A DNA stretch of 64,000 bases from contig NZ_ML178713.1 in assembly GCF_004360145.1 (NCBI RefSeq), forward strand, positions 226,374-290,373, in the 5' to 3' direction. Position 1 is the first letter of the stretch; each line of letters starts with the position of its first letter. Shown piece after piece: positions 56,512 to 64,000 of this stretch. The notes under the pieces were generated by a model that ran no database searches, was not told the DNA's origin, and saw only the letters and a list, made by a program, of their open reading frames with translations. The translations under genes and the position numbers were made by a program. Origin of the DNA: Aliiroseovarius marinus (GTDB lineage: Bacteria > Pseudomonadota > Alphaproteobacteria > Rhodobacterales > Rhodobacteraceae).

Positions 56512-57290
56512 TCCGGCAACTCGGGGGCAGGCAGAAAACCGTGGTTTTGCAGGATGGCTTGCCCGGCCCCGCTGGTCAGATAGTCCAAAAAGGCGGTGGC
56601 AGTGGCCACGTCGCCGGATGCAATTGCCGCCGCTGGATAGGTGATCGGTGGGTGTGTTTCGACAGGGAAAGGCGCGACGAGGCGCACCTTTGGTTCCGCC
56701 TGCGCATCCGTGGCATAGACCACGCCCAATCGCGCCTCGCCCAAGGAAACCAACGCCAAGGCCGCACGGACGTTGTCTGTCTGTGCGACGTGGGGTTCGG
56801 CTGTATCCCACAGGCCTAGATGCGACAAGGCGGCCTTGCCGTATTGCCCTGCCGGGATGGCGTCAACCAATGCCATGGACAGCCTGCGGCCATTCAGGGC
56901 CGCTGCGAATTCTTCGGGCGTCACTGGTAGCTTCGTCGGCGCAGCTAGTTCTGCGGGCGCGATCAACACCAGCGCATTCCCGGCGAAATCCCGGCGCGTG
57001 CCGTCCGCCAGCAACCCCGCATCCTCAACCGCATCCATCCAATCCGCATTTGCCGATAGGAACACGTCCGCAGGTGCGCCCAAGGTGATCTGGCGGGCCA
57101 GAACCGAAGACCCCGCGAAGGACAGGGCCACTTCGTGCCCGGTATCGCCCTCGAACGCCTCGGCCAACTCGTCCAGCGCCCCGCCCAGACTGGCGGCAGC
57201 AAAGACGGTGATCTTATCGGCGAAAGAGGGCAGGCCGGAGGCGCCCAAAATCAGGGCGGCAAGGGTATATCGACGGGCGCACAAAAACAT
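56508..57290 (-). CDS. modA: Periplasmic molybdate-binding protein
   Basis: 260 residues from the ATG at 57290. Sec signal about 1-24 (RRYTLAALILGASGLPSFA). Mature protein begins DKITVFAAASLGGALDEL, typical of ModA, with FAGSSVLARQI and GAPADVFLSANADWMD as oxyanion-binding segments and a late VVYATDAQAEP. Heads modABC. It starts 59 bp after the end of hpaH on the same strand, without a terminator between, so it may also be read from the hpa promoter. Confidence 0.94.
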   Translation of the reverse strand: MFLCARRYTLAALILGASGLPSFADKITVFAAASLGGALDELAEAFEGDTGHEVALSFAGSSVLARQITLGAPADVFLSANADWMDAVEDAGLLADGTRRDFAGNALVLIAPAELAAPTKLPVTPEEFAAALNGRRLSMALVDAIPAGQYGKAALSHLGLWDTAEPHVAQTDNVRAALALVSLGEARLGVVYATDAQAEPKVRLVAPFPVETHPPITYPAAAIASGDVATATAFLDYLTSGAGQAILQNHGFLPAPELPE

Positions 57291-57349
57291 CTCGGGTCGA
57301 GATAACGGGATGCGCGGCCCGTCAGCAAGGGGTTTTGCGGTCGCAGCGG

Positions 57350-58150
57350 TCAGGCGAAGTGGATGTCTACGCTGCCAAACGGTCCGAAATCGGCGTGAAT
57401 AGCGGTGCCCGAGGGGCATTCGACGGGGCGGATGAAGCTGCCGGACAGGACAATCTGGCCGGGTTCGATGCTTTGGCCATACTGCGCCATGCGGCGGGCC
57501 AGCCAGACGACGCTTTCTACGGGGTCGTTCAAGACGCCTGCGCCCAGACCGGTCTCTTCGACCTCGTTGTTGCGCGAGGTGATCGCGCCGACCCAGCGCA
57601 GGTCGAACGCGTCGACTGCGTGGCGTTCGTTGCCAAGAACGATCCCAGCATTGGCGGCGTTGTCTGAAATGGTGTCAAACACGGAGCGAGTCTTGCCGGT
57701 TTCGGGATCGACGCGCTGAATGCGGGTGTCGAGGATTTCGATCGAGGGCGCGACATAATCCGTGGCGGCGATCACGTCTTCGCGGGTGACAGCATCACCC
57801 CCGATGGCGTTTTTCATGACAAAAGCGATCTCGGCTTCGATCCGGGGCTGGATGAACCGGCCCGCAGGCACCGTTGCGCCGTTCTGAAACAGCATGTCGT
57901 CAAACAGGATCCCGCTGTCCGGGATGTCGATGTTCAACGCATATTGCATCGCCTTTGAGGTCAACCCGATCTTCCAGCCAATCACCTTGCGCCCCGCGCC
58001 CAGTTTGGCGCGGTAGATCGCGTTCTGCACCTGATAGGCATCGTCCATCCCCATCTCGGGGTGGCGCTTGGTCAGCAGGCCGATCTGGTCGCGGGTCTTT
58101 TCGGCCTGCAGCAAATCGGCGGCGGCGCGGGCGTGATCTTCGGGGGTCAT
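57350..58150 (-). CDS. hpaH: 2-oxo-hept-4-ene-1,7-dioate hydratase
   Basis: 266 residues. Hydrates the dienoate formed in homoprotocatechuate meta-cleavage to the 4-hydroxy-2-oxo acid that is then cleaved by an aldolase. FAH-superfamily fold with GWKIGLTSKAMQYALNIDIPDSG near residue 58 and RIEAEIAFVMKNAIGGDAVT near 102, including the metal-binding glutamates. Overlaps hpaG by 4 bp. The next pathway gene, an HpaI aldolase, is not in this window. Confidence 0.93.
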   Translation of the reverse strand: MTPEDHARAAADLLQAEKTRDQIGLLTKRHPEMGMDDAYQVQNAIYRAKLGAGRKVIGWKIGLTSKAMQYALNIDIPDSGILFDDMLFQNGATVPAGRFIQPRIEAEIAFVMKNAIGGDAVTREDVIAATDYVAPSIEILDTRIQRVDPETGKTRSVFDTISDNAANAGIVLGNERHAVDAFDLRWVGAITSRNNEVEETGLGAGVLNDPVESVVWLARRMAQYGQSIEPGQIVLSGSFIRPVECPSGTAIHADFGPFGSVDIHFA

Positions 58151-59004
58151 ACCACTTCGTCCTCGATCGTGTTCGACAACGTGCCGATGCCATTGACCGA
58201 GACCTCGACCACGTCGCCGGGTACAAGGTATTTTGGCGGATCGAACCGCGCGCCTGCGCCGGTGGGCGTGCCGGTGACGATCACGTCGCCGGGCTGCAGC
58301 GTCATGAAGGTCGAGATATAGGCGATTTCCTCGCGGATCGGGAACATCATGCGGTTGAGCGTATCGTCTTGACGCAGCTCTCCGTTCACATGGGTCTGGA
58401 TGCGCGCGTCATCCAGTTGGGCAGCGTCGGTGAAGGGCACCAACCACGGGCCAATCGCGCCCGAACGGTCCCAGTTCTTGCCTTGCGTCACGTTGAACTT
58501 CGCGTGGCGCACCCAATCGCGGATCGTGCCTTCGTTGCACAGGGTCAACGCCGCGATGTGGTCATAGGCCTCCTCTGCCGCGATCCGGCGGCCCGTCTTG
58601 CCGATGACAATCGCCACCTCGCCTTCATAGTCCAACGTGTGGTTTTCCGGCGGACGGATCAGGGGGCGGTTATGCCCGGTGAACCCGCTGGCGAAGCGCG
58701 GGAACAGAGACATGTATTTCGGCTGCGCGCTGCCGTCTTTGTATTCGGCATTGCGATCCGGGAAGTTCACGCCCACGCAAAGGATGCGGCGGGCATCGGG
58801 CATCACCATCTCGTAGGCGAAGGTCGAATGCGTGGCAGCGCGGCCCTCGGCCACTGCAAACAGGTCCGTCATAGCCCCATCCGCAATCGCCTCGTACAGC
58901 GTGGCGTAGTGCGGAAAATCCGCATTCAGAGCGATGGCGTCACCGGCATCAGTGATCGCGCCGAAGAAGATTTCGCCTTCGGCAGAGAACGTAGCGAGTT
59001 TCAT
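58147..59004 (-). CDS. hpaG: Fumarylacetoacetate-hydrolase family decarboxylase/isomerase
   Basis: 285 residues. FAH fold with LCVGVNFPDRNAEYK near residue 75, the metal-binding region LDYEGEVAIVIGK near 122 and VTGTPTGAGARFDPPKYLVPGD near 248. In E. coli the HpaG enzyme decarboxylates and isomerises the carboxylated C7-ring-cleavage product. Gene position between hpaD and hpaH supports this role. E. coli HpaG is a fused double domain (about 430 residues), whereas this is a single domain. Confidence 0.85.
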   Translation of the reverse strand: MKLATFSAEGEIFFGAITDAGDAIALNADFPHYATLYEAIADGAMTDLFAVAEGRAATHSTFAYEMVMPDARRILCVGVNFPDRNAEYKDGSAQPKYMSLFPRFASGFTGHNRPLIRPPENHTLDYEGEVAIVIGKTGRRIAAEEAYDHIAALTLCNEGTIRDWVRHAKFNVTQGKNWDRSGAIGPWLVPFTDAAQLDDARIQTHVNGELRQDDTLNRMMFPIREEIAYISTFMTLQPGDVIVTGTPTGAGARFDPPKYLVPGDVVEVSVNGIGTLSNTIEDEVV

Positions 59005-59019
59005 CGAATAGTCCTTTGA

Positions 59020-59871
59020 TCAGACCGGGAAAATGACGTTGGTTTGGCCCGTGCCGGACGAGGGGAAGTACTCGGTCACGACCTCGCATTTGCCCTCGTA
59101 TTTATCCCAGCCCAATGCGCCATACAGCATCGCAGTGTCGTGCATCGAGCCTTCGCCGCAGCAGAACTCGGCGTATTCGCCCAGCATCTTCAGGAAGGTT
59201 GCGTGATCGCCGTTTTTCCACATCTCAAGCACATGCAGGTCCATCTGACGGTTGAATTCCGAGCTGATAGTGAAGGTGCCGTTGTTGGCGGCGTAATCCT
59301 TGTTGGCCCAGATCTTGTGCGACAGCGATCCCGACGCGACCAGCAGCACCTTTTCGTCCGAGGCTTCCACCGCTTCACGGATTGCCTCGCCGATGATGCG
59401 GCTTTCGTCGTGGTCGTGCACGGTGGCCCAAGCGGCGACCGAGACCACCTTCATGTCATGCTCGCGGCTCATGAATCGCATGGGGACAAGGGTTCCGTAT
59501 TCCAGCTCGAGGCTATCCAGATGATGGCACAGCGTATAAGCGCCCTTGTCTGTCGCGATCTTGGCGATAGCGTCGCCCATCTCGGGGTTGCCTTCGTAGG
59601 AGTAGGGAAGATCCTGAATGAACTGCGGGAATTCGTTCGAGGTGAAGAGGCCCTCGAACTTGGCATTCGCGTTGATGTGGAAGCCCGCGTTGATCACCCA
59701 GTGCGTGTCGCAGATGATGACGGTGGTAACGCCCAGCTCCTTGGCGCGGCGCGCGATTTCGCGGTGACCGTCGATGGCTGGCTGGCGCTTGCCTTTGATC
59801 GGGCCTTCCTGTTCCGACATCAACAGCGTCGGCACGTGGGTCATCTTTGCGGCGAGTACGATCTCTCCCAT
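59020..59871 (-). CDS. hpaD: 3,4-dihydroxyphenylacetate 2,3-dioxygenase
   Basis: 283 residues from the ATG at 59871, with GGGAGG eight nt upstream. Class III (LigB-type) extradiol dioxygenase: MTHVPTLLMSEQEG near residue 9, CDTHWVINAGFH near 55, LCHHLDSLELEYGTLVPMRF near 120 and VASGSLSHKIWA, where histidines and acidic residues form the ferrous site. Opens the ring of homoprotocatechuate. Between hpaE (upstream) and hpaG. Confidence 0.94.
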   Translation of the reverse strand: MGEIVLAAKMTHVPTLLMSEQEGPIKGKRQPAIDGHREIARRAKELGVTTVIICDTHWVINAGFHINANAKFEGLFTSNEFPQFIQDLPYSYEGNPEMGDAIAKIATDKGAYTLCHHLDSLELEYGTLVPMRFMSREHDMKVVSVAAWATVHDHDESRIIGEAIREAVEASDEKVLLVASGSLSHKIWANKDYAANNGTFTISSEFNRQMDLHVLEMWKNGDHATFLKMLGEYAEFCCGEGSMHDTAMLYGALGWDKYEGKCEVVTEYFPSSGTGQTNVIFPV

Positions 59872-59884
59872 TGGTATTCCTCCC

Positions 59885-61393
59885 TTACGCGCCCAAGCGC
59901 ATGATTTTATGTTGGCCGGTGGCGAAACCGACGTGTTTTTGCTCCATGTAGAATTCGAACGACCAATCGCCACCGTCACGCCCGATGCCGGATGCTTTCA
60001 CGCCGCCAAACGGAGTCGGCAGGTGGCGCACGTTTTCCGAGTTCACCCAGATCATGCCTGCTTCCAGCTTGTCTGTGAAGCGTAGCGCGCGGGTCAGGTC
60101 GTTGGTCCAGACGTATCCGGTCAGGCCATAGTCCGTGTCATTGGCAATCGACAGCGCCTCGTCCTCGGTCGAGAAGGGGATCGAGGTCAGGACCGGGCCG
60201 AAGATTTCCTCGCGCGCGATACGCATCTGGTTGGTGGCGTTGGTGAACAGCGTCGGGCGCACGAAATAGCCTTCGTCGCCGACGGTCACACCACCTGCAG
60301 CCACCGTCGCGCCATCTTCCTTGGCGATGTCGAAGTAGGAGGTCACTTTGTTATAGTGTGTCTTGGTCACCAGCGGGCCGATTTCGGTCGCGGGATCCAG
60401 CGGGTGCCCGACTTTGATGTTGTTCACACGCTCGACCAGCTTGGCCTCGAATTCTTCTTTGATGGTGTCCTGCACCAACAGGCGCGAGGAGGACGTGCAG
60501 CGCTCGCCATTGATCGAGTAGATCATGAAGATCACCGCATCCAGAGCGCGGTCCAGATCGGCATCGTCAAAGACGATCACCGGGTTTTTCCCGCCCAGTT
60601 CCAAGTGGTTGCGTTTGTGGGTGTCCGCGCCCTGCTTGACGATCATGCTGCCCGTGCGGCTTTCACCGACAAAGGCAATCGCCTTGATTTTCGGGTGCTC
60701 GCACAGGGCTTTGCCAGCGTCAGGGCCAAAGCCGTTCACGGTGTTCAAAACTCCTTTGGGCAGGCCGGCCTCTTCCGCGATTTCGACCAGTAGGCGGGCG
60801 GTCAGCGGGCTGTCTTCGGCGGGTTTGTGCACCACGGTGCAGCCTGCGGCCAACGCGGGGGCGATCTTCCAGGTGGACAGCATGAAAGGCGTGTTCCACG
60901 GGGTGATGACGCCCACCGGGCCAATCGGCGTCCGGCTGGTGACGTTCATTAGGGTGGGCGACTTCAGGTGTTGGCCGTCACGGGCCTGAACGACCTGATC
61001 GGCGAAATAGCGGAAGTTCTCGGCCCCACGCAGGGCGGCTTTCGACATGAAGCGCAATGTCTGGCCGGTGTCCCAGCATTCGCACAGCGAAATCTCTTCG
61101 GCACGGGCCTCGATGGCGTCGGCGACGTTCAGCAAAATGCGGCGACGCTCGGTCGCGGGTATGTCGCGCCAGGCGGCAAAGGCGTCATGAGCCGCATTGG
61201 CGGCGGCGTCGATGTCATCCGCCGTGCCGTGGGCCACATCGCAAATCACCGACTTGTCGACGGGGCTGGTCGATTGGAACACGCCAGCCGCGCCGTCCCG
61301 ATCCTCGCCCGCGATGCGGTTCTTGATTCCACCCGCACGGAACCGTTCAAGATAGCCCGAGAGTTTCGTAAGATTGCTGTCCAGATCCGACAT
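59885..61393 (-). CDS. hpaE: 5-carboxymethyl-2-hydroxymuconate semialdehyde dehydrogenase
   Basis: 502 residues. NAD-dependent aldehyde dehydrogenase: VITPWNTPFMLSTWKIAPALA near residue 155, catalytic glutamate in NHLELGGKNPVIVFDDA near 263 and catalytic cysteine in NGERCTSSSRLLV near 298. Oxidises the ring-fission semialdehyde. First gene of the hpa operon, with a good promoter on the minus strand (TTGACA, 17 bp, TAACAT). GAGGG precedes the ATG. Confidence 0.95.
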   Translation of the reverse strand: MSDLDSNLTKLSGYLERFRAGGIKNRIAGEDRDGAAGVFQSTSPVDKSVICDVAHGTADDIDAAANAAHDAFAAWRDIPATERRRILLNVADAIEARAEEISLCECWDTGQTLRFMSKAALRGAENFRYFADQVVQARDGQHLKSPTLMNVTSRTPIGPVGVITPWNTPFMLSTWKIAPALAAGCTVVHKPAEDSPLTARLLVEIAEEAGLPKGVLNTVNGFGPDAGKALCEHPKIKAIAFVGESRTGSMIVKQGADTHKRNHLELGGKNPVIVFDDADLDRALDAVIFMIYSINGERCTSSSRLLVQDTIKEEFEAKLVERVNNIKVGHPLDPATEIGPLVTKTHYNKVTSYFDIAKEDGATVAAGGVTVGDEGYFVRPTLFTNATNQMRIAREEIFGPVLTSIPFSTEDEALSIANDTDYGLTGYVWTNDLTRALRFTDKLEAGMIWVNSENVRHLPTPFGGVKASGIGRDGGDWSFEFYMEQKHVGFATGQHKIMRLGA

Positions 61394-61415
61394 GTCGCCC
61401 TCATTCAGTCTAATT

Positions 61416-61454
61416 ATTAATTGCGATGTTAACTAATGAAGTGGGCGCTGTCAA
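61416..61454 (-). promoter_or_regulatory. hpaE promoter with dyad over the -10
   Basis: On the minus strand TTGACA (61454-61449), 17-bp spacer, TAACAT (61431-61426). The dyad ATTAATT (61416-61422) and AACTAAT (61431-61437), one mismatch, 8-bp spacer, overlaps the -10, where a MarR-type repressor such as HpaR would bind. Confidence 0.65.
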
Positions 61455-61463
61455 ATAGTTGCT

Positions 61464-61491
61464 TTGTTCATTTCCTGCCCCTTGCTATAAA
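61464..61491 (+). promoter_or_regulatory. hpaR promoter, possibly leaderless
   Basis: TTGTTC (61464-61469), 16-bp spacer, TATAAA (61486-61491). Seven nt later is the A of the hpaR ATG (61498), and no Shine-Dalgarno is present, so the mRNA may begin at or near the start codon. Confidence 0.5.
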
Positions 61492-61497
61492 GCCCTC

Positions 61498-61950
61498 ATG
61501 ACCAAGAATAATTCGACCCGCTCCGGCTTTCCCAGCACCTCGCGCTCTCTGCCCATCTCGCTTCTTCGGGCGCGCGAGGTCGTAATGCAGCCGATTCGTG
61601 ACATGCTGGGCGAACTTGGGCTGACCGAGCAGAAATGGCGCATCCTGCGCACGTTGGACGAGCTGGGCGAGGTTGAACAAAGCACCATCGCGAAAGAGGC
61701 CTGCCTGCTTTTGCCCAGTCTGACGCGGATCCTGCGCGGGATGGAGGCAGATGGCCTGATCTCGCGCCAATCCGACGCAAAGGACAAGCGCCGCACGCTG
61801 GTCACGATCACCGACAAAGGGCGCGCAATCGTACGTGAAAACCTGCATCTGGCCAATGACATCGCCGCCCGGATCGAGACGCATATGGGCGAGGACGAGG
61901 TCAAACAGCTTCTGGATCTTCTGGAAAAGCTGCAATCTGCAAAGCTCTGA
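61498..61950 (+). CDS. hpaR: MarR-family regulator of homoprotocatechuate catabolism
   Basis: 150 residues. MarR winged helix (about 30-130): LGLTEQKWRILRTLDELGEVEQSTIAKEA, PSLTRILRGMEADGLISR and the beta-wing SDAKDKRRTLVTITDKG. The sequence pattern and the divergent placement next to hpaE fit HpaR, which represses the hpa operon and is released by aromatic substrates or pathway acids. Promoter and operator details are given separately. Convergence to pabB is co-directional, with a 106-bp gap. Confidence 0.92.
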   Translation: MTKNNSTRSGFPSTSRSLPISLLRAREVVMQPIRDMLGELGLTEQKWRILRTLDELGEVEQSTIAKEACLLLPSLTRILRGMEADGLISRQSDAKDKRRTLVTITDKGRAIVRENLHLANDIAARIETHMGEDEVKQLLDLLEKLQSAKL

Positions 61951-62056
61951 CGTCTCCATACCCTCTTCTGGCGCATAAGGGCTTGCAAACGCCGCCTTTC
62001 GTCCGCAGGTGTATCCCGCAGAAGGGTATCACCGTTTCGCAGCGGAGGCTTTGCAG

Positions 62057-63172
62057 GTGGACATCAGATTTGATCATGGACCGGATGGGGATGCTGGGCT
62101 GTTCACGGCCCCGCAGGATCAGATCGTGGCTTGGTCGCTAGACGATGTGCCTGATGCGCTGGACCGTCTGGATCAGGCGCAGAAAAGCGGGGCTTGGCTG
62201 GCTGGGTTTGCCAGCTACGAGCTTGGCTATGCGCTGGAGCCGCGACTTGAGGCTCTGCTGAAACCAAACCGCCGCCTGCCGCTTCTGATGTTTGGTCTCT
62301 ATGACGGCCCCAGCACCGCACCCGCGCTTCAGCCCGGCGATGCCGCGCTGTCCGATCTGACGCCCGATTGGGATGCCGAAACCTACGCGCGGGGGTTTCA
62401 GGCCGTGCATGATTATATCTGCGCAGGCGATACCTATCAGGTGAACCTGACCTTCCCGATCCGGGGTGGGGCACAGGGCGACGCACAGGCGCTCTATCAC
62501 GCGCTGACCCGGTTGCAGCCGGTGCAATATGGCGCATTGGTACAGGCCGATGGGCTGCCCGCGATCCTGTCCCGCTCGCCCGAGTTGTTCTTCCGTACTG
62601 ATGCCGACGGGATGATCGAGACCCGCCCGATGAAAGGCACCCAACCCCGCAGTTCCGACCCTGTCGAGGACGCCGCCCGCGCGGTGTTTCTGAAAACGGA
62701 TGAGAAAAATCAGGCCGAGAACCTGATGATCGTGGACCTTCTGCGCAACGACATCTCGCGCATTTGCGAGGCTGGCAGCGTCCATGTGCCCGAGCTGTTC
62801 ACCGTCGAAAGCTACGAGACCGTACACCAAATGGTGTCGCTGATCCGCGGCCAGATGGAGGCGGGCACGCGCTTGTCCGATATCCTGCGCGCGCTCTTCC
62901 CCTGCGGGTCGATCACCGGTGCCCCCAAACTGCGCGCGATGGAAATTATTGCGGAACTGGAGCACAATCCACGCGACATCTATTGCGGTTCGATCGGGTG
63001 GATGGCCCCTGATGGGCGCTCGGAATTCAACGTCGCCATCCGCACGCTTTTGCTGGACGGACAGGACACGACGCTGAACGTGGGCGGGGGGCTGGTCTAT
63101 GACAGCACCGCCGCGTCGGAATATGAAGAGGCGCTGTGGAAGGCGCGGTTTGCGTCGCGGTTGGAGCGTTAA
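62057..63172 (+). CDS. pabB: Aminodeoxychorismate synthase component I
   Basis: 371 residues with GTG at 62057, where GGAGG lies about 9 nt upstream; an alternative GTG at 62009 would add 16 residues. Chorismate-utilising fold: QVNLTFPIRGGAQ near 127, SRSPELFFRTDADGMIETRPMKGT near 172, IVDLLRNDISRI near 225 and the conserved PCGSITGAPKLRAMEII near 280. Adds an amino group to chorismate for 4-aminobenzoate and folate synthesis, with glutamine amidotransferase PabA encoded elsewhere. It is about 370 residues, the short alphaproteobacterial type. Confidence 0.94.
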   Translation: MDIRFDHGPDGDAGLFTAPQDQIVAWSLDDVPDALDRLDQAQKSGAWLAGFASYELGYALEPRLEALLKPNRRLPLLMFGLYDGPSTAPALQPGDAALSDLTPDWDAETYARGFQAVHDYICAGDTYQVNLTFPIRGGAQGDAQALYHALTRLQPVQYGALVQADGLPAILSRSPELFFRTDADGMIETRPMKGTQPRSSDPVEDAARAVFLKTDEKNQAENLMIVDLLRNDISRICEAGSVHVPELFTVESYETVHQMVSLIRGQMEAGTRLSDILRALFPCGSITGAPKLRAMEIIAELEHNPRDIYCGSIGWMAPDGRSEFNVAIRTLLLDGQDTTLNVGGGLVYDSTAASEYEEALWKARFASRLER

Positions 63173-63411
63173 GCGCACGTCAAATAAAGACGTCCCGAGG
63201 GCCTAAGCCCTTCGTTCCGAAGCCAAACTTCACGTCATTTGTTTTTCGGGAGGTTTGGAAAATGGTGGGCGACCTTGGATCGTCCGCCATCTCGATAAAC
63301 CATTGATAAGGCTGTATTCGCGTGAAGGGCAGATTGCGATTTGTCCCACCTTTTTGTCGGGCTGAAAGAACAGCGTCAAGAGTTAGCTACAAACTTCTGC
63401 TGCTTATAACA
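63173..63411. other. Intergenic region between convergent pabB and a membrane protein gene
   Basis: 239 bp without a convincing gene. A short hairpin GGGC-CTAA-GCCC lies at 63201-63212, followed by a purine- and T-rich stretch; possibly a weak pabB terminator. Base composition falls from here to the window end. Confidence 0.5.
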
Positions 63412-63927
63412 CTAGTTCGTTCCTGTGAGCTGCTTGATAACCGAGCGTTCGAAGGTTTCGATCTCATTTCTTACACCGGAGGACAGCTTCCGAACGTAGA
63501 GAGTGACCCCCGCGAACATAAGCACAGGTAGAAGCAAGTTGTATCCCAGTAGTAGCAAGCCCATCCAGCACGTTGCCTCACGAGTTGAAATAAGCGTAGT
63601 TGCGGCGAGTGTGCCAACGGCAATTGCGACTAACGCGAATACTACTGAGAAGAGAGTAAAGCCGAAGGACTGAAGTCGCTGCTCCAGTGTTACCATCTGG
63701 TTTTTTATGCGCCGGAAGTCCGCTCTCAGGCCGTTAAGTTGGTTCGCTTTCACAGCGTCGTTAAGCCTATCCACCTTCCGATATAGTGAAGAAACCCCAC
63801 CCGATGTAATGATCTGGAGGATGGCTAAGCCCAAGAATAACCCTATGCCAACCTCTTGAACGCTTGAAAAAGAAGACAATTCGAGCGTATCAGGGTAGTA
63901 GGCGCATAGTGTATTACAGAAAGACAT
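63412..63927 (-). CDS. Small membrane protein with three helices, function unknown
   Basis: 171 residues from the ATG at 63927; an earlier in-frame start at 63978 is possible. Three hydrophobic spans: about 25-48 (VGIGLFLGLAILQIITSGG), 88-112 (FSVVFALVAIAVGTLAATTL) and 119-145 (MGLLLLGYNLLLPVLMFAGVTLYV), with a coiled-coil-like segment between the first two (RKVDRLNDAVKANQLNGLRADFRRIKNQ). I do not recognise the family. It is clearly AT-richer than its neighbours and uses different codons, so recent acquisition is likely. Continues to the window edge with no other gene visible. Confidence 0.6.
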   Translation of the reverse strand: MSFCNTLCAYYPDTLELSSFSSVQEVGIGLFLGLAILQIITSGGVSSLYRKVDRLNDAVKANQLNGLRADFRRIKNQMVTLEQRLQSFGFTLFSVVFALVAIAVGTLAATTLISTREATCWMGLLLLGYNLLLPVLMFAGVTLYVRKLSSGVRNEIETFERSVIKQLTGTN

Positions 63928-64000
63928 GCTTTGAGTACCTTTGGAACTGCTATTGAAGATGTATAAAGGGCGGCGCAATATTGGACCACGGTAGCGCCGC

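Noticed and set aside
57291..57349. Possible ModE box before modA
   Set aside because: Only a half-site-like CGTTAT is present; the two-fold pattern of a ModE site is missing.

Overview
The window reads as a chromosomal segment of an alphaproteobacterium of the Rhodobacterales, most likely the marine Roseobacter group. The reasons are high GC coding DNA, the protein types (one-piece indolepyruvate oxidoreductase, NDUFS4-type complex I subunit, MntX-type manganese transporter, kinase/M23/aminotransferase fusion), 4-bp ATGA gene overlaps, and a short intergenic repeat of a kind I recall from this order. I saw no rRNA, tRNA, CRISPR array, insertion sequence or prophage. Apart from the last ~0.6 kb it looks like core or stable accessory chromosome.

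Left third (1-23 kb): a truncated indolepyruvate ferredoxin oxidoreductase divergent from an Lrp/AsnC regulator; a 999-residue kinase + M23 peptidase + class III aminotransferase fusion; a two-subunit Tat-exported molybdenum hydroxylase; uvrB; a 560-bp gene-free stretch; the NDUFS4-like subunit; an alpha/beta hydrolase; glyA and nadK (divergent); prpE and maeB (propionate/acetate entry and C4/C3 carbon flow); the overlapping salvage operon cdd-deoB-add-upp; and a membrane protein with a decayed M48-like motif.

Middle (23-44 kb): an acyl-CoA synthetase divergent from an EamA permease; a beta-oxidation operon (MerR regulator, acyl-CoA dehydrogenase, GST, thiolase, FadB-type enzyme) with a palindromic operator in front; a second MerR gene; an mntX-type transporter under a Fur/Mur-like box; two hotdog thioesterases overlapping a MATE pump; DUF952-pyrD-arsC; a periplasmic 5'-nucleotidase; and an amidase followed by malonyl-CoA synthetase matB.

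Right third (44-64 kb): a polyamine locus (potFAHI-type ABC importer, gamma-glutamylputrescine synthetase, two PuuB-like oxidases, a putrescine-type aminotransferase) around a GntR regulator, with TTTGATCA sites in both flanking control regions; the modABC molybdate importer; a homoprotocatechuate meta-cleavage operon hpaE-D-G-H with divergent hpaR; pabB; and an AT-richer three-helix membrane protein at the edge. Main themes are uptake and breakdown of amines, aromatics and fatty or short-chain acids into acetyl-CoA, succinate and pyruvate, with local regulators beside most catabolic operons.
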